A stretch of DNA of 32,738 nucleotides from a filamentous cyanobacterium CCP2 (GCA_003003615.1 PVWD01000037.1:1-32738); one strand, 5' to 3'. Numbered from the stretch's first letter, positions 24,251 through 32,738 are shown. The notes: generated by a model from the letters alone, not told the origin. Made by a program: numbers and translations.

Positions 24251-25684
24251 CTATGCTTTTGGCTGATTCTCCTGCATCTCTGGAGAACCCATGTTGCGGG
24301 GCAGCAGCCAATTGAGCAGAATTGCCGTTAAGCCGCCAGTGGAAATTCCAGACGAAAGGACATTTTTGATTAGAGCAGGCTTATCATCCAAAATTTCGGG
24401 AACGTACACAACTCCTAACCCCAAGGCTAGAGAAGCTGCAATGATGATCAAAGCACGCCGATCGATTTGAGTAGAAGCCAAAATGTTGATACCTGCTACC
24501 GCGATCGAACCAAACATGATGATGGTGGCTCCACCGAGAACGGGTTGGGGAATGGCTTGAAAAATGCCGCCGACTAAAGGCAACAAGCCCAATAGGGAAA
24601 ACAGCCCTGCCACATAGAAACCGACATAGCGGCTGCCCACTCCCGTCATTTGAATTACGCCATTATTTTGGCTGAAGGTGGTGTTAGGGAATGTATTAAA
24701 CACAGCTGCCAGCAAAGAGTTCACCCCATCTCCTAAGACTCCGCCCTTAATGCGGCGAAAGTAAACTGGCCCTTCGATCGGCTGCTTGGAGACGGCTGAC
24801 GTTGCGGTGAGGTCGCCGATCGTTTCAATGGCGGTGATGAGATACAGCAAGATAAACGGCAGGAAGGCTGCAAAGTCAAAGCTCATGCCATAGCGAAATG
24901 GAATCGGCAACCGCACCAACGGTAAATTGCTCAATGCACTCAGGTTGACTAGCCCCAACGCCAGAGAAATCATGTAGCCGATCGCCAAACCAATTGCGAT
25001 CGATCCCATGCGTAAATAGCGGTTGCCAGTCATGTTCAGCGCAATAATAATGGCAAGGACTAATCCGCCTAATGCCAAATTCTGATAGCTGCCAAAGGTT
25101 TCGTTTTGCTGGGCAATGGCTCCCCCTGCCAAACTGAACATTCCCGTGCGGATCAGGCTGAGTCCAATGATCAGAACCACCGTACCCGATACCACGGGTG
25201 TAATAATTTTCTGCGCTAAATGCAAAAATTGGCTTAAAAAGATTTCAACAAATGCCCCAAAAAAGCACACTCCAAAAATGAGGGCGAGGGCCTGCTCAGG
25301 GGTTTGCCCTGCTCCAGTGGCAGCCGTTCCCACTCCAATAATCGGGCCCAGAAAGGCAAAGCTGGTTCCCTGTAAGCTCAGCAACCCAGAACCAACGGGC
25401 CCAACCCGCTTGCACTGAATGAAGGTGGCAATCCCCGAAACAAACAGCGACATGCTGATGATGTAGCTTGTTGTGGCTGCATCTGCTCCCAGTGCCGAAC
25501 AAATCAACAAGGGGGGTGTAATGATGCCAACAAAAGCCGCTAACACATGCTGCACTGCCACAAACAGCGACTCCACCACAGGAGGGCGATCGTCCAGTCC
25601 ATAGATCAGTTCTGAGCCAGTGCGAACGGCAACATCCGCTTGGGTTTCTTTGCCTAAAACAATTTCCTGATTCGATTGCGCCAT
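24251..25684 (-). CDS. NCS2 family urate/xanthine permease
   Basis: A 477-residue inner-membrane nucleobase symporter with about 14 helices. Diagnostic features are the conserved His in VQHVLAAFVGIITPP (first helix), the Glu of AIETIGDLTATSAVS, and the NAT signature QNNGVIQMTG followed by VGSRYVG. These fit the purine (xanthine/uric acid) branch rather than the uracil branch. GGAGG sits five bases before the ATG. It follows the HpxO-type hydroxylase gene by 48 bases on the same strand, so the two are likely one operon for uptake and oxidation of urate. Closest named relatives by memory are UacT, PucJ/PucK and HpxP. Confidence 0.88.
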   Translation of the reverse strand: MAQSNQEIVLGKETQADVAVRTGSELIYGLDDRPPVVESLFVAVQHVLAAFVGIITPPLLICSALGADAATTSYIISMSLFVSGIATFIQCKRVGPVGSGLLSLQGTSFAFLGPIIGVGTAATGAGQTPEQALALIFGVCFFGAFVEIFLSQFLHLAQKIITPVVSGTVVLIIGLSLIRTGMFSLAGGAIAQQNETFGSYQNLALGGLVLAIIIALNMTGNRYLRMGSIAIGLAIGYMISLALGLVNLSALSNLPLVRLPIPFRYGMSFDFAAFLPFILLYLITAIETIGDLTATSAVSKQPIEGPVYFRRIKGGVLGDGVNSLLAAVFNTFPNTTFSQNNGVIQMTGVGSRYVGFYVAGLFSLLGLLPLVGGIFQAIPQPVLGGATIIMFGSIAVAGINILASTQIDRRALIIIAASLALGLGVVYVPEILDDKPALIKNVLSSGISTGGLTAILLNWLLPRNMGSPEMQENQPKA

Positions 25685-25732
25685 GTATCCTCCAATCCTC
25701 TAAATTGCATGACTAAACAGATATTAAACCCA

Positions 25733-26893
25733 TCACCGTAAGGGCCCCGCCATAATCACTTTTGTGATTGCATCGGTGACATCGGTTGGTTTTTCCATTG
25801 CCAATTGGTCATACCATTCTTGGGTAATCGCTGGGTCTTTCCCATGAATTTGCTCAGCCCGTTTGCGGGCCTTTTCCACAACCGCATTGGCCCGTTCTGT
25901 TCGCTCCATTTCGTACCGTTTCAGAGCGTATTCAATTCCTAAATTTGTCGTCATTAAATATTGCGTTAACACCCAAGCATCTTCCATCGCCTGACAGCCA
26001 CCCTGTCCCATGTCGGGGCAAGTCGCATGGGCAGAGTCTCCCAGGAGGGCAACGCGCCCCTTCACGTAGCGATCGATCGGCCCAATATCATGAATTTCAG
26101 GACGAGCAACGCCACTCGGATCAAACAATTCAATCAATGCCTGAACGGGGTCTGCCCAGCCCTGGAAGTGTTCCTTCAGTTCCGCTTTATAGGTTTCAGG
26201 GTTGGCAGGCGTTCCTTTGGGCAAGGGCACATCAAAGAAAAAGTAAAACCGATCGCCCGCCACTGGCATCATTGACACCCGCTTGTGATCGCCCACATAA
26301 ATAATCCAGCAGTCTTTAGGGGCAAGGGCTTCATCCGCAGGGACAAGACCATTCCAGTTGGTGTAGCCGCCATATTTCGGTTCAATCTGCTGCCCCAGCA
26401 CATAGGTTCGTAAAATCGATCGAATCCCATCTGCCGCGACTACCAAGTCTCCCTGGGCTTTGTGACCATTTTCAAAGACGGCCGTCACGCCGTTGTCGGT
26501 TTCTTCCACCCCAATGCACTTGTGCCCCAGCTTCACCTCACCTGGAAAGGCTTCTAGCAGCATTTTCTGCAAGTCCCGTCGGGCTACCGGGTAAGGACGC
26601 TGCCCTACCGTATGAATCAGGGGATACAGCGTGATGTCGTTGAGCAGTTCGCCCGTTTTGGTGCGGTATTCCATTCGCTCCATTTTGCCGCCAATTTTGG
26701 CCATTTCTGCCCCCAATCCCAGCCGATTCACAACCTTGACCCCATTCGACCAAAGCGAAATTCCAGCCCCAACGGGACGCAAATCCTGAACGCGATCGTA
26801 CACCTCCACTTCGTAGCCCGCTTGGCTGAGGGCAATTCCGGCAGTCAATCCACCAATTCCGGCTCCGATCACCACAACTTTAAGATTGTTCAT
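25733..26893 (-). CDS. hpxO: FAD-dependent urate hydroxylase, HpxO type
   Basis: A 386-residue class A flavoprotein monooxygenase closely resembling Klebsiella HpxO, which converts urate to 5-hydroxyisourate with NADH and O2. Residues 10-15 are the FAD GxGxxG motif (GAGIGG); VAADGIRS is the DG motif; LLGDSAHATCPDMGQGG binds the FAD ribityl and pyrophosphate. The HpxO-typical stretches GGYTNWNGLVPADEALAP, KRVSMMPV and RFYFFFDVPLP are present, including the Arg, Tyr and Asp known to matter in HpxO. GGAGA is nine bases upstream of the ATG. The permease follows. Genes for the next steps (HIU hydrolase, OHCU decarboxylase) are not in this window. Another aromatic hydroxylase is possible but less likely. 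Confidence 0.85.
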   Translation of the reverse strand: MNNLKVVVIGAGIGGLTAGIALSQAGYEVEVYDRVQDLRPVGAGISLWSNGVKVVNRLGLGAEMAKIGGKMERMEYRTKTGELLNDITLYPLIHTVGQRPYPVARRDLQKMLLEAFPGEVKLGHKCIGVEETDNGVTAVFENGHKAQGDLVVAADGIRSILRTYVLGQQIEPKYGGYTNWNGLVPADEALAPKDCWIIYVGDHKRVSMMPVAGDRFYFFFDVPLPKGTPANPETYKAELKEHFQGWADPVQALIELFDPSGVARPEIHDIGPIDRYVKGRVALLGDSAHATCPDMGQGGCQAMEDAWVLTQYLMTTNLGIEYALKRYEMERTERANAVVEKARKRAEQIHGKDPAITQEWYDQLAMEKPTDVTDAITKVIMAGPLR

Positions 26894-27371
26894 GCTGCTT
26901 GTCTCCAGGAAAGTCTATCTGTCATTGTGAGGGGTGAGGGCAGGATACGCACGAGACAAAATCCTATCTGCATTAAAAAGGCAGACGGCGGGCATTTCAG
27001 TAAACTGGCTATCTGTTTGGGGCGACAAAGCAGAACGATGCCTACCTTCAGCCCTGCACCCAGTTCTAATTTGTGAAAAAAGGAGTACAGAAAGTTGGGT
27101 GACGAAAACTTTTGAAGCAGTTCGCAATGCGATGGGGGAGCCTACTCCAACCAATGAGACACGAACGACGAGTGGCTGAAAATTTGCAATGTATTCAGTA
27201 AACGTGAGTCATTGCAGCAGGTTTGTATCAAAAATTACGCTTTCCTATCCTTGTTGCAGCAAATCCGTCGATCGCCCCGGCAGAATTTTCTTATTACAAA
27301 TCCCTGATTTGCTCGTGGTAGTCTCTGGTTACGGTACTTCTAAGTAACGCTTGCGAATAAGGTAAACGACT
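26894..27371. other. 478-bp divergent intergenic region
   Basis: This lies between hpxO (leftward) and the Yip1-like gene (rightward) and must hold both promoters. I see no palindrome of the TTGTATACAA type. A GTATCAAAAATTAC at 27225-27238 fits the NtcA pattern GTA-N8-TAC, but no -10 box lies at the usual distance. An 81-codon frame at 26934-27179 looks like chance. Confidence 0.4.
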
Positions 27372-28454
27372 ATGGAAGCGGCAACTGCATATTCAGTTTG
27401 GGATTTGTTGGGGGGAGCGTTTCAGCTTGATGCCGAGGCGTACCAGCAAATTAGCATTGCTCCCGGCGGGATAAGGCTGGCCTTATTGGTGGTATTGGTG
27501 GCTGGCTTGTCGATCGCTGTTGCCCAAAGCATCATTCTTTTTATTAATCAAGTTAGACCGGCCCGCTTTATTTTTAGCCTGCTCCTAAACATGGTGCTGT
27601 TTGCGGCAGGTTTTATTTTTCTCGTGTTCAGCACCTGGCTCATTACCCTTCTGCCCTGGACGGTGCAGGTTTCTTTTCCCAAATTAATTGCCGTGTTGGG
27701 GCTGAGCTACGCCCCGATTTTGTTTGGCTTTTTGGGGGGTCTGCCCTACTTGGGGTCGCCTCTGCTCTCGGTGCTGTCGGTTTGGCACTTACTGGCAATG
27801 GTCGTCGGGTTTGGAGCCGTCACAGGGACAGATCTAGGACACGCTTTCGGCTATGTTGCTGTTGGCTGGCTCGTTTTACAACTGTTGCAGCAAACCATTG
27901 GTCGGCCGATCGCCAATTTAGGCAAATGGCTGGCAAATACGGTGGCAGGGGTGGAGCTAATCACCCATCGACGAGACGTGGTAGACGTGATTTACAGCCG
28001 AGCAGAAGAGTCGGCAACCCATTGGCAAGAAGAATTTCGGCGACGAATTGAGGAAGTGCGCCAAGGAGATTTAGTCGGTGCTTTGACGGGAGGAGAAGGA
28101 CTCATTCCAGGAACCCATCAGTCTATGGCGAGTTCTGGGGAAAGAGAAGTGGGCGAATCGACCTTTTCCTCTGGAGGCTCTTCTGCTCCTGAGGACTCCA
28201 CCCGTCGGACTTCCGTGCATCGTCCCACCCTCGACAATGACACCCTGAGAACCATCCTGGGACTCGTCGGTATTGCCCTGCTCACCTTTTTGGTAGTCAT
28301 TTCCCTTAGACCCGTTCGAGATGCCTGGTTTGGTTGGTATGCCACGTTGCCAAGGGTGCTGCGGTTTGTGTTTAATCTAGGCTGGATTGGAGTCATTGCT
28401 CTTGTTGTGGCGGGGCTGCTGGCTCCCCTGGAAACGCTGGGCTGGTGGGTATGA
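27372..28454 (+). CDS. Yip1-like multi-spanning membrane protein
   Basis: A 360-residue inner-membrane protein. Five hydrophobic helices between about residues 30 and 180 (for example LALLVVLVAGLSIAVAQSIILFI and LSYAPILFGFLGGLPYLGSP) match the Yip1 domain pattern. A cytoplasmic segment of about 110 residues follows, containing HRRDVVDVIYSRAEESATHWQEEFRRRIEEV and a Ser/Gly/Glu-rich linker, and then two more helices (about 292-315 and 332-355). AAGG lies before the ATG. The next gene begins about eight bases after its stop, so the two likely form an operon and may act together at the membrane. No enzymatic motif is visible. Function is unknown. Confidence 0.75.
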   Translation: MEAATAYSVWDLLGGAFQLDAEAYQQISIAPGGIRLALLVVLVAGLSIAVAQSIILFINQVRPARFIFSLLLNMVLFAAGFIFLVFSTWLITLLPWTVQVSFPKLIAVLGLSYAPILFGFLGGLPYLGSPLLSVLSVWHLLAMVVGFGAVTGTDLGHAFGYVAVGWLVLQLLQQTIGRPIANLGKWLANTVAGVELITHRRDVVDVIYSRAEESATHWQEEFRRRIEEVRQGDLVGALTGGEGLIPGTHQSMASSGEREVGESTFSSGGSSAPEDSTRRTSVHRPTLDNDTLRTILGLVGIALLTFLVVISLRPVRDAWFGWYATLPRVLRFVFNLGWIGVIALVVAGLLAPLETLGWWV

Positions 28455-28461
28455 CGATGAA

Positions 28462-31098
28462 GTGGATACGACGGTTAATGCTGGAGAATTAGCGCAGCCG
28501 ATCGCCAATCCAGAGGAAATTTCGCGCTATATCGTGTATTTGGATGGGATTAGCAAATCCACGTTTGAATATCTGCCTGATATTGAAGATTTTCTCAACG
28601 GGTTAACGCCGACCTTACCCGAAGATGTGGCCCTGGTGCGGGGAATTATGCCCTACTCGGTGATTAATAACCCCCTGGATGAAGACCGTCCCCTAGCGTT
28701 TTTGTGGAAACTGGCCGATCGCAATCGATATGACAACCCCGCTGACTTACTCGGCTTACTGGTCAACCTGCGTAACGTGATTATTGTGGGCGTGTCTGCC
28801 GATCGCCGGTATGGGCCACTCTACAACCAGGGCATTGCTCAGGTCGTGTTTAATGGACTCGTCAAAAATGGTTATCAACTGGGCAGCGGCATTCCGGTAA
28901 CGCTGATTGGCTACAGTGGCGGTGGGCAGATGGCCTGTGCCTGTGCTCCGTTCCTCAAAAAAGCATTGCGGGCCCCGATCGATGTTATTTCGTTGGGCGG
29001 AGTCATTAGTGCGAACTGCAACATTCTGGCTCTGGAACACCTTTATCACCTGTCTGGAAAGAAGGACTCCGTGGAACGGCTTGGAGCCATCATGTTTCCT
29101 GGACGCTGGAAGTGGCTGCCGTTGTCTTTCTGGAACCGGGCCAAGCGACGCGGAAAAATTTCCTTTTTTGACATGGGAGATATTGGCCATCAGGTTCCAG
29201 GCGGCATTCTTGACCCCAAGCTCATCCTGCCCGATGGACGCAGTTCCCTTCAGCAAACCATCGACACCATTAACGGCATCCTGCGGGAAGAAATTCTGCC
29301 AGAAGAAGACCTGACTTCCGTTAAGCTAAGCAACTACGAGCATTACATTCAATCTGCTGCCTTTAACCGACCCGACTATTACCCAATTCAACAATCCTTA
29401 CCGTCCGAGTGGTATCGACCGATCGGCAGTTGGATGGGCCGATTAATTTTGCCCAAACCAGAGGAACGCAAAACCATTCGGGGAGTCTTGTTTGAGGTGT
29501 ATCACGCCGACGCAGCCTATCAGCATTTAGTCGGGAAAATTGTGCCTTTACGCTGGAGCCAAGACCCGATCGTCCAAAAGCTGGTCAGAGCCGTCAAGCA
29601 GGACATTCACTTTAGCGCGGAGGCTTCCTACACCAGCAAACACGGCGGTATGGTGCATCCCGATCGGCTAAATCACTGGTTGCAAGTTGGGCCGTTAGAA
29701 TCCCTTGCCGGGGCACGCCCAGAAGATGACATGGTGGTGATGCTGAATGAACCCGTTGCAGTGGAGGAAGGGGGCTTGCGGATTGGCAGCCAGCCCGTAC
29801 AAATTACCGGCCGCTTCTATGCCTTGGTGCAGTTTATCAAACCGATCGCCAACACGGATCAGTTTCAGGTGGTTCACTTTAACCGGGACTCTCGCCAGTT
29901 TGATGGGCTTAAAGAAGTGATGCGGCTTCCTCCTGTCGTTTTTTCAGAAGACTATGGCAGCGCGCTTTCCACGACTCGCGATCTGGAAAAATCGCCGTTG
30001 AATGAAACGGGCTGGTACGTTTACGGAGCGCAAGATGGCAGTGGAATGTTTGTGGTGCAGTCTTTGGCTCCCCGGGCCCTGTTTCGGTTGCAGCCGGATG
30101 AGGTGGTGTTTGGCAAAAAAGCTGCTTACCATTACATTCGCAAACGAGCCTGGGCCGAGGCAAAAGCTCAAAAAGGACGAATTTCTTCAGTTTTATGTAC
30201 GTGCCGATCGGATGAATCTTCTTCGGCCATTCAAGCTGCCATTGACGAGTGGCAAGAGGGCGATCGAGCGTTGGTGGTTCATACCTATGGCGGTATTGGC
30301 GGAAACCACAAAGAGCCTGCTGCGGCAACCCCCATTTTCTTTGGGCATTTTGCCTTTGGGTTGGCGATCGTGATTTGGGAACCGCTATCGAATGAGTTGC
30401 GCTTTGATATTCGCTATGAGCAAGTCTACACCCACAATACGGATGGCATTATTGCCGGAACCCTGCATTGGTCGCGCTATATGGGCGATCGGCAGTTTGG
30501 CTGGCTGGGAACTCGTCCTGTTTGCGATCTAATTATTAAACACGATGCATTTACCAAGGACTATGACTTCAACGGTGCCCAGCGATCGGCTCTTTTCTAT
30601 ATGCTGATGCAGCTTCAGGTGATGACGGCTCGATATCGCACCGGCGATGGCACTGGCGGAACCTACGTTGGCCCGGCTAATAACTGTGCCCAAGATTCCA
30701 ACCAGGCCCTCTTTGCCAGCCTGAAATATATGGAAAATCAGGTTCAGCAAAATGTAGACACCTTACGGCAATGGCAGGCAGAACACCCAGAACAAGGAGA
30801 ACGATTTAACCAACTCTTGCAACTAGGACGAGAACTCCGTCAGCAATTGCAACCCCTCAGCGGAGACTATTCTGCCTGGGAACGGGGCGAATTCAATTTA
30901 GGCAGCAGCCTGGAAGACCAACCCCTCCGCAATTTAATTACCGGACTGGGCAGTTGGCGCACCATGCTTCCCCGCTATGCCAGCGATACAGTTGTAAAAA
31001 TTTTCCTCAACTACGAGGCTACCGTCTGGGTGTTGCGAACTAACCAAGTTGGCGGACACGATCCAGATATTGAACCGATCGTGCCAATGACGCTCTAA
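28462..31098 (+). CDS. large two-part protein: alpha/beta-hydrolase-like plus conserved NCxQD region
   Basis: An 878-residue protein if it starts at the GTG at 28462. The open frame extends upstream to a TTG inside the Yip1-like gene, which is less likely. The N-terminal part (about 20-280) resembles an alpha/beta-hydrolase, with nucleophile elbow GYSGGGQ (S152). The middle holds long poorly recognised segments with LNEPVAVEEGGLRIGSQPVQITGRFYA. The C-terminal part has VHTYGGIGGNH (H607), GHFAFGLAIVI, YTHNTDGIIAGTLHW, ARYRTGDGTGG and GPANNCAQDSNQAL (C742). I recall this C-terminal pattern in cyanobacterial CPBP (CAAX protease-like) proteins. Whether Cys742 and a His form a catalytic pair is inference. 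Eight bases after the Yip1-like gene. Confidence 0.7.
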   Translation: MDTTVNAGELAQPIANPEEISRYIVYLDGISKSTFEYLPDIEDFLNGLTPTLPEDVALVRGIMPYSVINNPLDEDRPLAFLWKLADRNRYDNPADLLGLLVNLRNVIIVGVSADRRYGPLYNQGIAQVVFNGLVKNGYQLGSGIPVTLIGYSGGGQMACACAPFLKKALRAPIDVISLGGVISANCNILALEHLYHLSGKKDSVERLGAIMFPGRWKWLPLSFWNRAKRRGKISFFDMGDIGHQVPGGILDPKLILPDGRSSLQQTIDTINGILREEILPEEDLTSVKLSNYEHYIQSAAFNRPDYYPIQQSLPSEWYRPIGSWMGRLILPKPEERKTIRGVLFEVYHADAAYQHLVGKIVPLRWSQDPIVQKLVRAVKQDIHFSAEASYTSKHGGMVHPDRLNHWLQVGPLESLAGARPEDDMVVMLNEPVAVEEGGLRIGSQPVQITGRFYALVQFIKPIANTDQFQVVHFNRDSRQFDGLKEVMRLPPVVFSEDYGSALSTTRDLEKSPLNETGWYVYGAQDGSGMFVVQSLAPRALFRLQPDEVVFGKKAAYHYIRKRAWAEAKAQKGRISSVLCTCRSDESSSAIQAAIDEWQEGDRALVVHTYGGIGGNHKEPAAATPIFFGHFAFGLAIVIWEPLSNELRFDIRYEQVYTHNTDGIIAGTLHWSRYMGDRQFGWLGTRPVCDLIIKHDAFTKDYDFNGAQRSALFYMLMQLQVMTARYRTGDGTGGTYVGPANNCAQDSNQALFASLKYMENQVQQNVDTLRQWQAEHPEQGERFNQLLQLGRELRQQLQPLSGDYSAWERGEFNLGSSLEDQPLRNLITGLGSWRTMLPRYASDTVVKIFLNYEATVWVLRTNQVGGHDPDIEPIVPMTL

Positions 31099-32334
31099 CC
31101 CCGTCGGTATCACCCCACTCCTCTCTCCTCCCTCCTCCCTTCTCTCTGCCAAACTCGCCCCCAGCAACGCGCAGATTGCTGGATAAATAATGAAGTTATA
31201 ACGGGGAACGACTGTGAGATCTTTATTTAGCAGGTAGACGATCGCAAAAAATTGCAGCAAGATGCCCAGGATAAAGCCGCCCAAAAGTTGGATGGTGGGG
31301 CGATGAATAGAAATCTGCCAGAGGTGACGGAAGCCTTTTTGAACTTGCCAAATTAGCCAAACACTAAAGCCAAGCATGACCAGCGAAAGGGGAATGACCA
31401 CGCGATCGGGCTGATTTTCAACGGGTAGAGCAATCACCATTAGCACCCAATTCACCAAAGTTTGGTAAAGGGGAGCAAGGCGGCGTTGCCAGGTCAGCCG
31501 ATAGGGAATGAGCCAGTCTGTTTCAGGACGGTTGAAATGCTCAAAGAAAATGGGCAACCAAGGCAAGTAGCATAGGGCAATCAGACCAACCGCAAGCCCG
31601 ATCGCCCCCCACTGATGCCAAGTTAATCTGCGGCGTTGCAAAATCATCCAGCCCAGCAGGGCCATAAGTTGGGCAACCAGGGCAATGGCACAAAAGTAAT
31701 GCGTATATAAACCCAATCCATTGACCGCGCTCCAACCCAGCCATATCCAGGGACGGAACTGGTTCGCAGACATCAGATCTCGCTGGATTTGTACCAGTCC
31801 TAGCAGTGCTAAAGTAATCAGCAACATGGGCAGCGTATAGTGCCGTGCTTCCTGGGAAAGATACACCGCAAAGGGAGACACCGCCATCAGAGCCGCCCCC
31901 ACCAGCCCTGCCTGTGGAGAAAAGGCCACTCGGTTCAGCTCATACAAAGCCACGATCGCCCCTACTCCAAACAAAGCAGGCAACGATCGCAATGCCCACA
32001 CCCAGTTTTCCGTCCAATGCTGCAACCATCCCATCCAGGTATAGAGCAAGCAAAAAAAACCAGGCGGATGCACCGAATCAATGACAATGCGCTGAGCAAT
32101 TTCGGTACAGCTATTTCCTGGCTGAAATGCAAAAACTCGCTCTAGCTCCGACAACGGAAAAAACACCTGCAACGGCACATCAGCATACCGATGTCCTGTG
32201 CTGAATAGGGCCGTGATGACTTCATCCAACCAGAGCGGCTTAGAATCCAACTGCCAAAACCGCAACCCCAACCCAACCAGCAGGATGGCAACCAACACCG
32301 CATAATGCAAACCGGGTCGTTTTATTTGAGACAT
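30934..32334 (-). CDS. GT39/ArnT-like membrane glycosyltransferase, C-terminus replaced by read-through
   Basis: A 466-codon frame from the ATG at 32334. The first 395 residues are a typical polyprenyl-phosphate-sugar-dependent GT39 protein: first helix, the catalytic acidic pair in LWLDEVITALFSTG, a second loop IDSVHPPGFFCLLY, then SQEARHYTLPML and about ten further helices. Homology stops at about 31150 (IIYPAICALLGASLA). The last 70 codons read through a 30-base polypyrimidine tract and then antisense through the end of the convergent hydrolase gene (to 30934), so they are not native. Cyanobacterial relatives have another 100 or more C-terminal residues as I remember them. Catalytic loops remain, so activity is possible, but this may be a decaying gene. 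Confidence 0.75.
   Translation of the reverse strand: MSQIKRPGLHYAVLVAILLVGLGLRFWQLDSKPLWLDEVITALFSTGHRYADVPLQVFFPLSELERVFAFQPGNSCTEIAQRIVIDSVHPPGFFCLLYTWMGWLQHWTENWVWALRSLPALFGVGAIVALYELNRVAFSPQAGLVGAALMAVSPFAVYLSQEARHYTLPMLLITLALLGLVQIQRDLMSANQFRPWIWLGWSAVNGLGLYTHYFCAIALVAQLMALLGWMILQRRRLTWHQWGAIGLAVGLIALCYLPWLPIFFEHFNRPETDWLIPYRLTWQRRLAPLYQTLVNWVLMVIALPVENQPDRVVIPLSLVMLGFSVWLIWQVQKGFRHLWQISIHRPTIQLLGGFILGILLQFFAIVYLLNKDLTVVPRYNFIIYPAICALLGASLAERREEGGERSGVIPTGLERHWHDRFNIWIVSANLVSSQHPDGSLVVEENFYNCIAGIAGKHGAPTAQSGN
31118..31147. repeat. 30-base uninterrupted polypyrimidine tract
   Basis: Thirty consecutive C/T bases (repeating CTC, CTCC and CCT units) lie 20 bases after the hydrolase stop. 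On the other strand they are read as codons for Glu, Arg, Gly and Ser at the point where the GT39 protein loses similarity. Slippage at this tract, or use as a rearrangement junction, may explain the loss of the glycosyltransferase tail. Confidence 0.75.
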
Positions 32335-32625
32335 TCTCACAGAGTCAAAGTCACCCAATCAGAATTGACACACAATAGTAGGGACAAAGCATTCAATCAA
32401 GTATGGCAACGGATGGAAAAGCTGGGACGGCCGAGTTTGTTGAAATCCACAACGGATGAGCTTAACACCGGGGAACTTGTCCTAAGCATTCTGCGTAATG
32501 CCATATTCTCTCAAACCAGTAAAACTGCTAAAACTGGATTTAAAACCGATCTTAAAAATTGTCTATTGAGTGCTTTACCCCTTGATGTATGGGTACTACA
32601 CAAGTAAGACGCACCACTACCATTC
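32335..32625. other. intergenic region between divergent GT39 and helicase genes
   Basis: About 290 bases without a convincing gene. A plus-strand frame of 100 codons crosses it but starts inside the GT39 gene at a TTG and has no recognisable domain. A short run (FNQVWQRMEKLG, near 32395) looks protein-like. No terminator or promoter stands out. Confidence 0.35.
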
Positions 32626-32738
32626 ATGTCAACAAACCTTGATCAGCCCACCCAACGAGAACAGATCTTACACCGCCTCCAGCATCGCCTGCGCCCCGGA
32701 CAGCAACGCATGGCCAATTGGCAAGGAGGGCCCCTGGC
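32626..32738 (+). CDS. UvrD/PcrA-type ATP-dependent helicase, N-terminal fragment
   Basis: From the ATG at 32626, 37 complete codons run to the window edge. The sequence LRPGQQRMANWQGGPLA matches, in my memory, the region just before the Walker A motif in a cyanobacterial family of UvrD-like helicases (RPGQQxMADWQGGPLAVSAVPGAGKS). The P-loop itself lies beyond the window, so this is a tentative but specific call. Upstream bases show no strong ribosome site. Confidence 0.55.
   Translation, partial: MSTNLDQPTQREQILHRLQHRLRPGQQRMANWQGGPL

Noticed and set aside
26934-27179. 81-codon plus-strand frame between hpxO and the Yip1-like gene
   Set aside because: No recognisable motif, unusual composition, and it occupies the expected divergent promoter region.
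27222-27232. TTTGTATCAAA as a further GntR operator before the Yip1-like gene
   Set aside because: It lacks the central TATACA symmetry and has no paired copy 13 bp away.
27225-27238. GTA-N8-TAC sequence resembling an NtcA nitrogen-control site
   Set aside because: No -10 box lies at the normal distance, and the pattern occurs often by chance in AT-rich DNA.
32305-32607. 100-codon plus-strand frame before the helicase gene
   Set aside because: It starts at a TTG inside the divergent glycosyltransferase gene and has no domain. A short FNQVWQRMEKLG stretch recalls the tail of GT39 homologues, but it is too short to claim an inverted fragment.
1-32738. tRNA, rRNA or CRISPR features
   Set aside because: No regularly spaced repeats and no recognisable rRNA or tRNA sequence was seen on either strand by eye.

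Overview
The window looks like chromosomal DNA of a cyanobacterium, probably filamentous. Supporting signs are abundant CGATCG/GCGATCGC (HIP1-like) octamers inside genes, a probable carboxysome-positioning pair (McdA/McdB type 2), cyanobacterial versions of M16 peptidase and GT39 proteins, a BioD-like/DRTGG protein, and short dispersed repeats of the kind seen in these genomes. No rRNA, tRNA, CRISPR array or prophage was recognised.

Layout. 1-880: mostly non-coding, with inverted repeats and one doubtful small ORF. 0.9-4.4 kb: a BioD-like/DRTGG protein, then a sensor kinase and an OmpR-type regulator that start head to head nine bases apart. 4.7-7.4 kb: an 892-residue fusion of a cysteine-less peroxiredoxin fold, a 2-oxoglutarate/Fe(II) prolyl-hydroxylase-like domain and a GT4 glycosyltransferase. 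7.5-9.0 kb: a DUF4440 protein and an M16 peptidase that seems to have lost an internal block. 9.1-10.7 kb: ParA-type ATPase plus disordered coiled-coil partner (McdAB). 10.9-14.1 kb: cysC, then an AraC regulator divergent from a MATE exporter. 14.1-14.8 kb: gene debris, including an orphan antitoxin-like ORF.

14.8-26.9 kb is the most interesting part. A minus-strand operon encodes, in transcription order, binding protein 3, a flavin reductase-like protein, an ABC ATPase, binding protein 2, binding protein 1 and two permeases: one PotABC-type importer with three Tat/lipoprotein binding proteins. Beside it are a GntR/FCD regulator, an IS1-like zinc-ribbon fragment, an NCS2 urate/xanthine permease and an HpxO-type FAD urate hydroxylase. 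TTGTATACAA-like palindromes, mostly in pairs with 13-bp centre spacing, lie upstream of the ABC operon, upstream of the regulator and over a sigma70-like promoter at 24.1 kb. I infer a small regulon for uptake and oxidation of purine-derived or other nitrogen compounds. The ABC substrate is not known.

27.4-31.1 kb: a Yip1-like membrane protein followed by a large two-part protein with a GYSGG nucleophile-elbow motif and a conserved NCxQD region. 30.9-32.3 kb: a convergent GT39 glycosyltransferase whose native C-terminus is missing. The window ends in the first 37 codons of a probable UvrD-type helicase.
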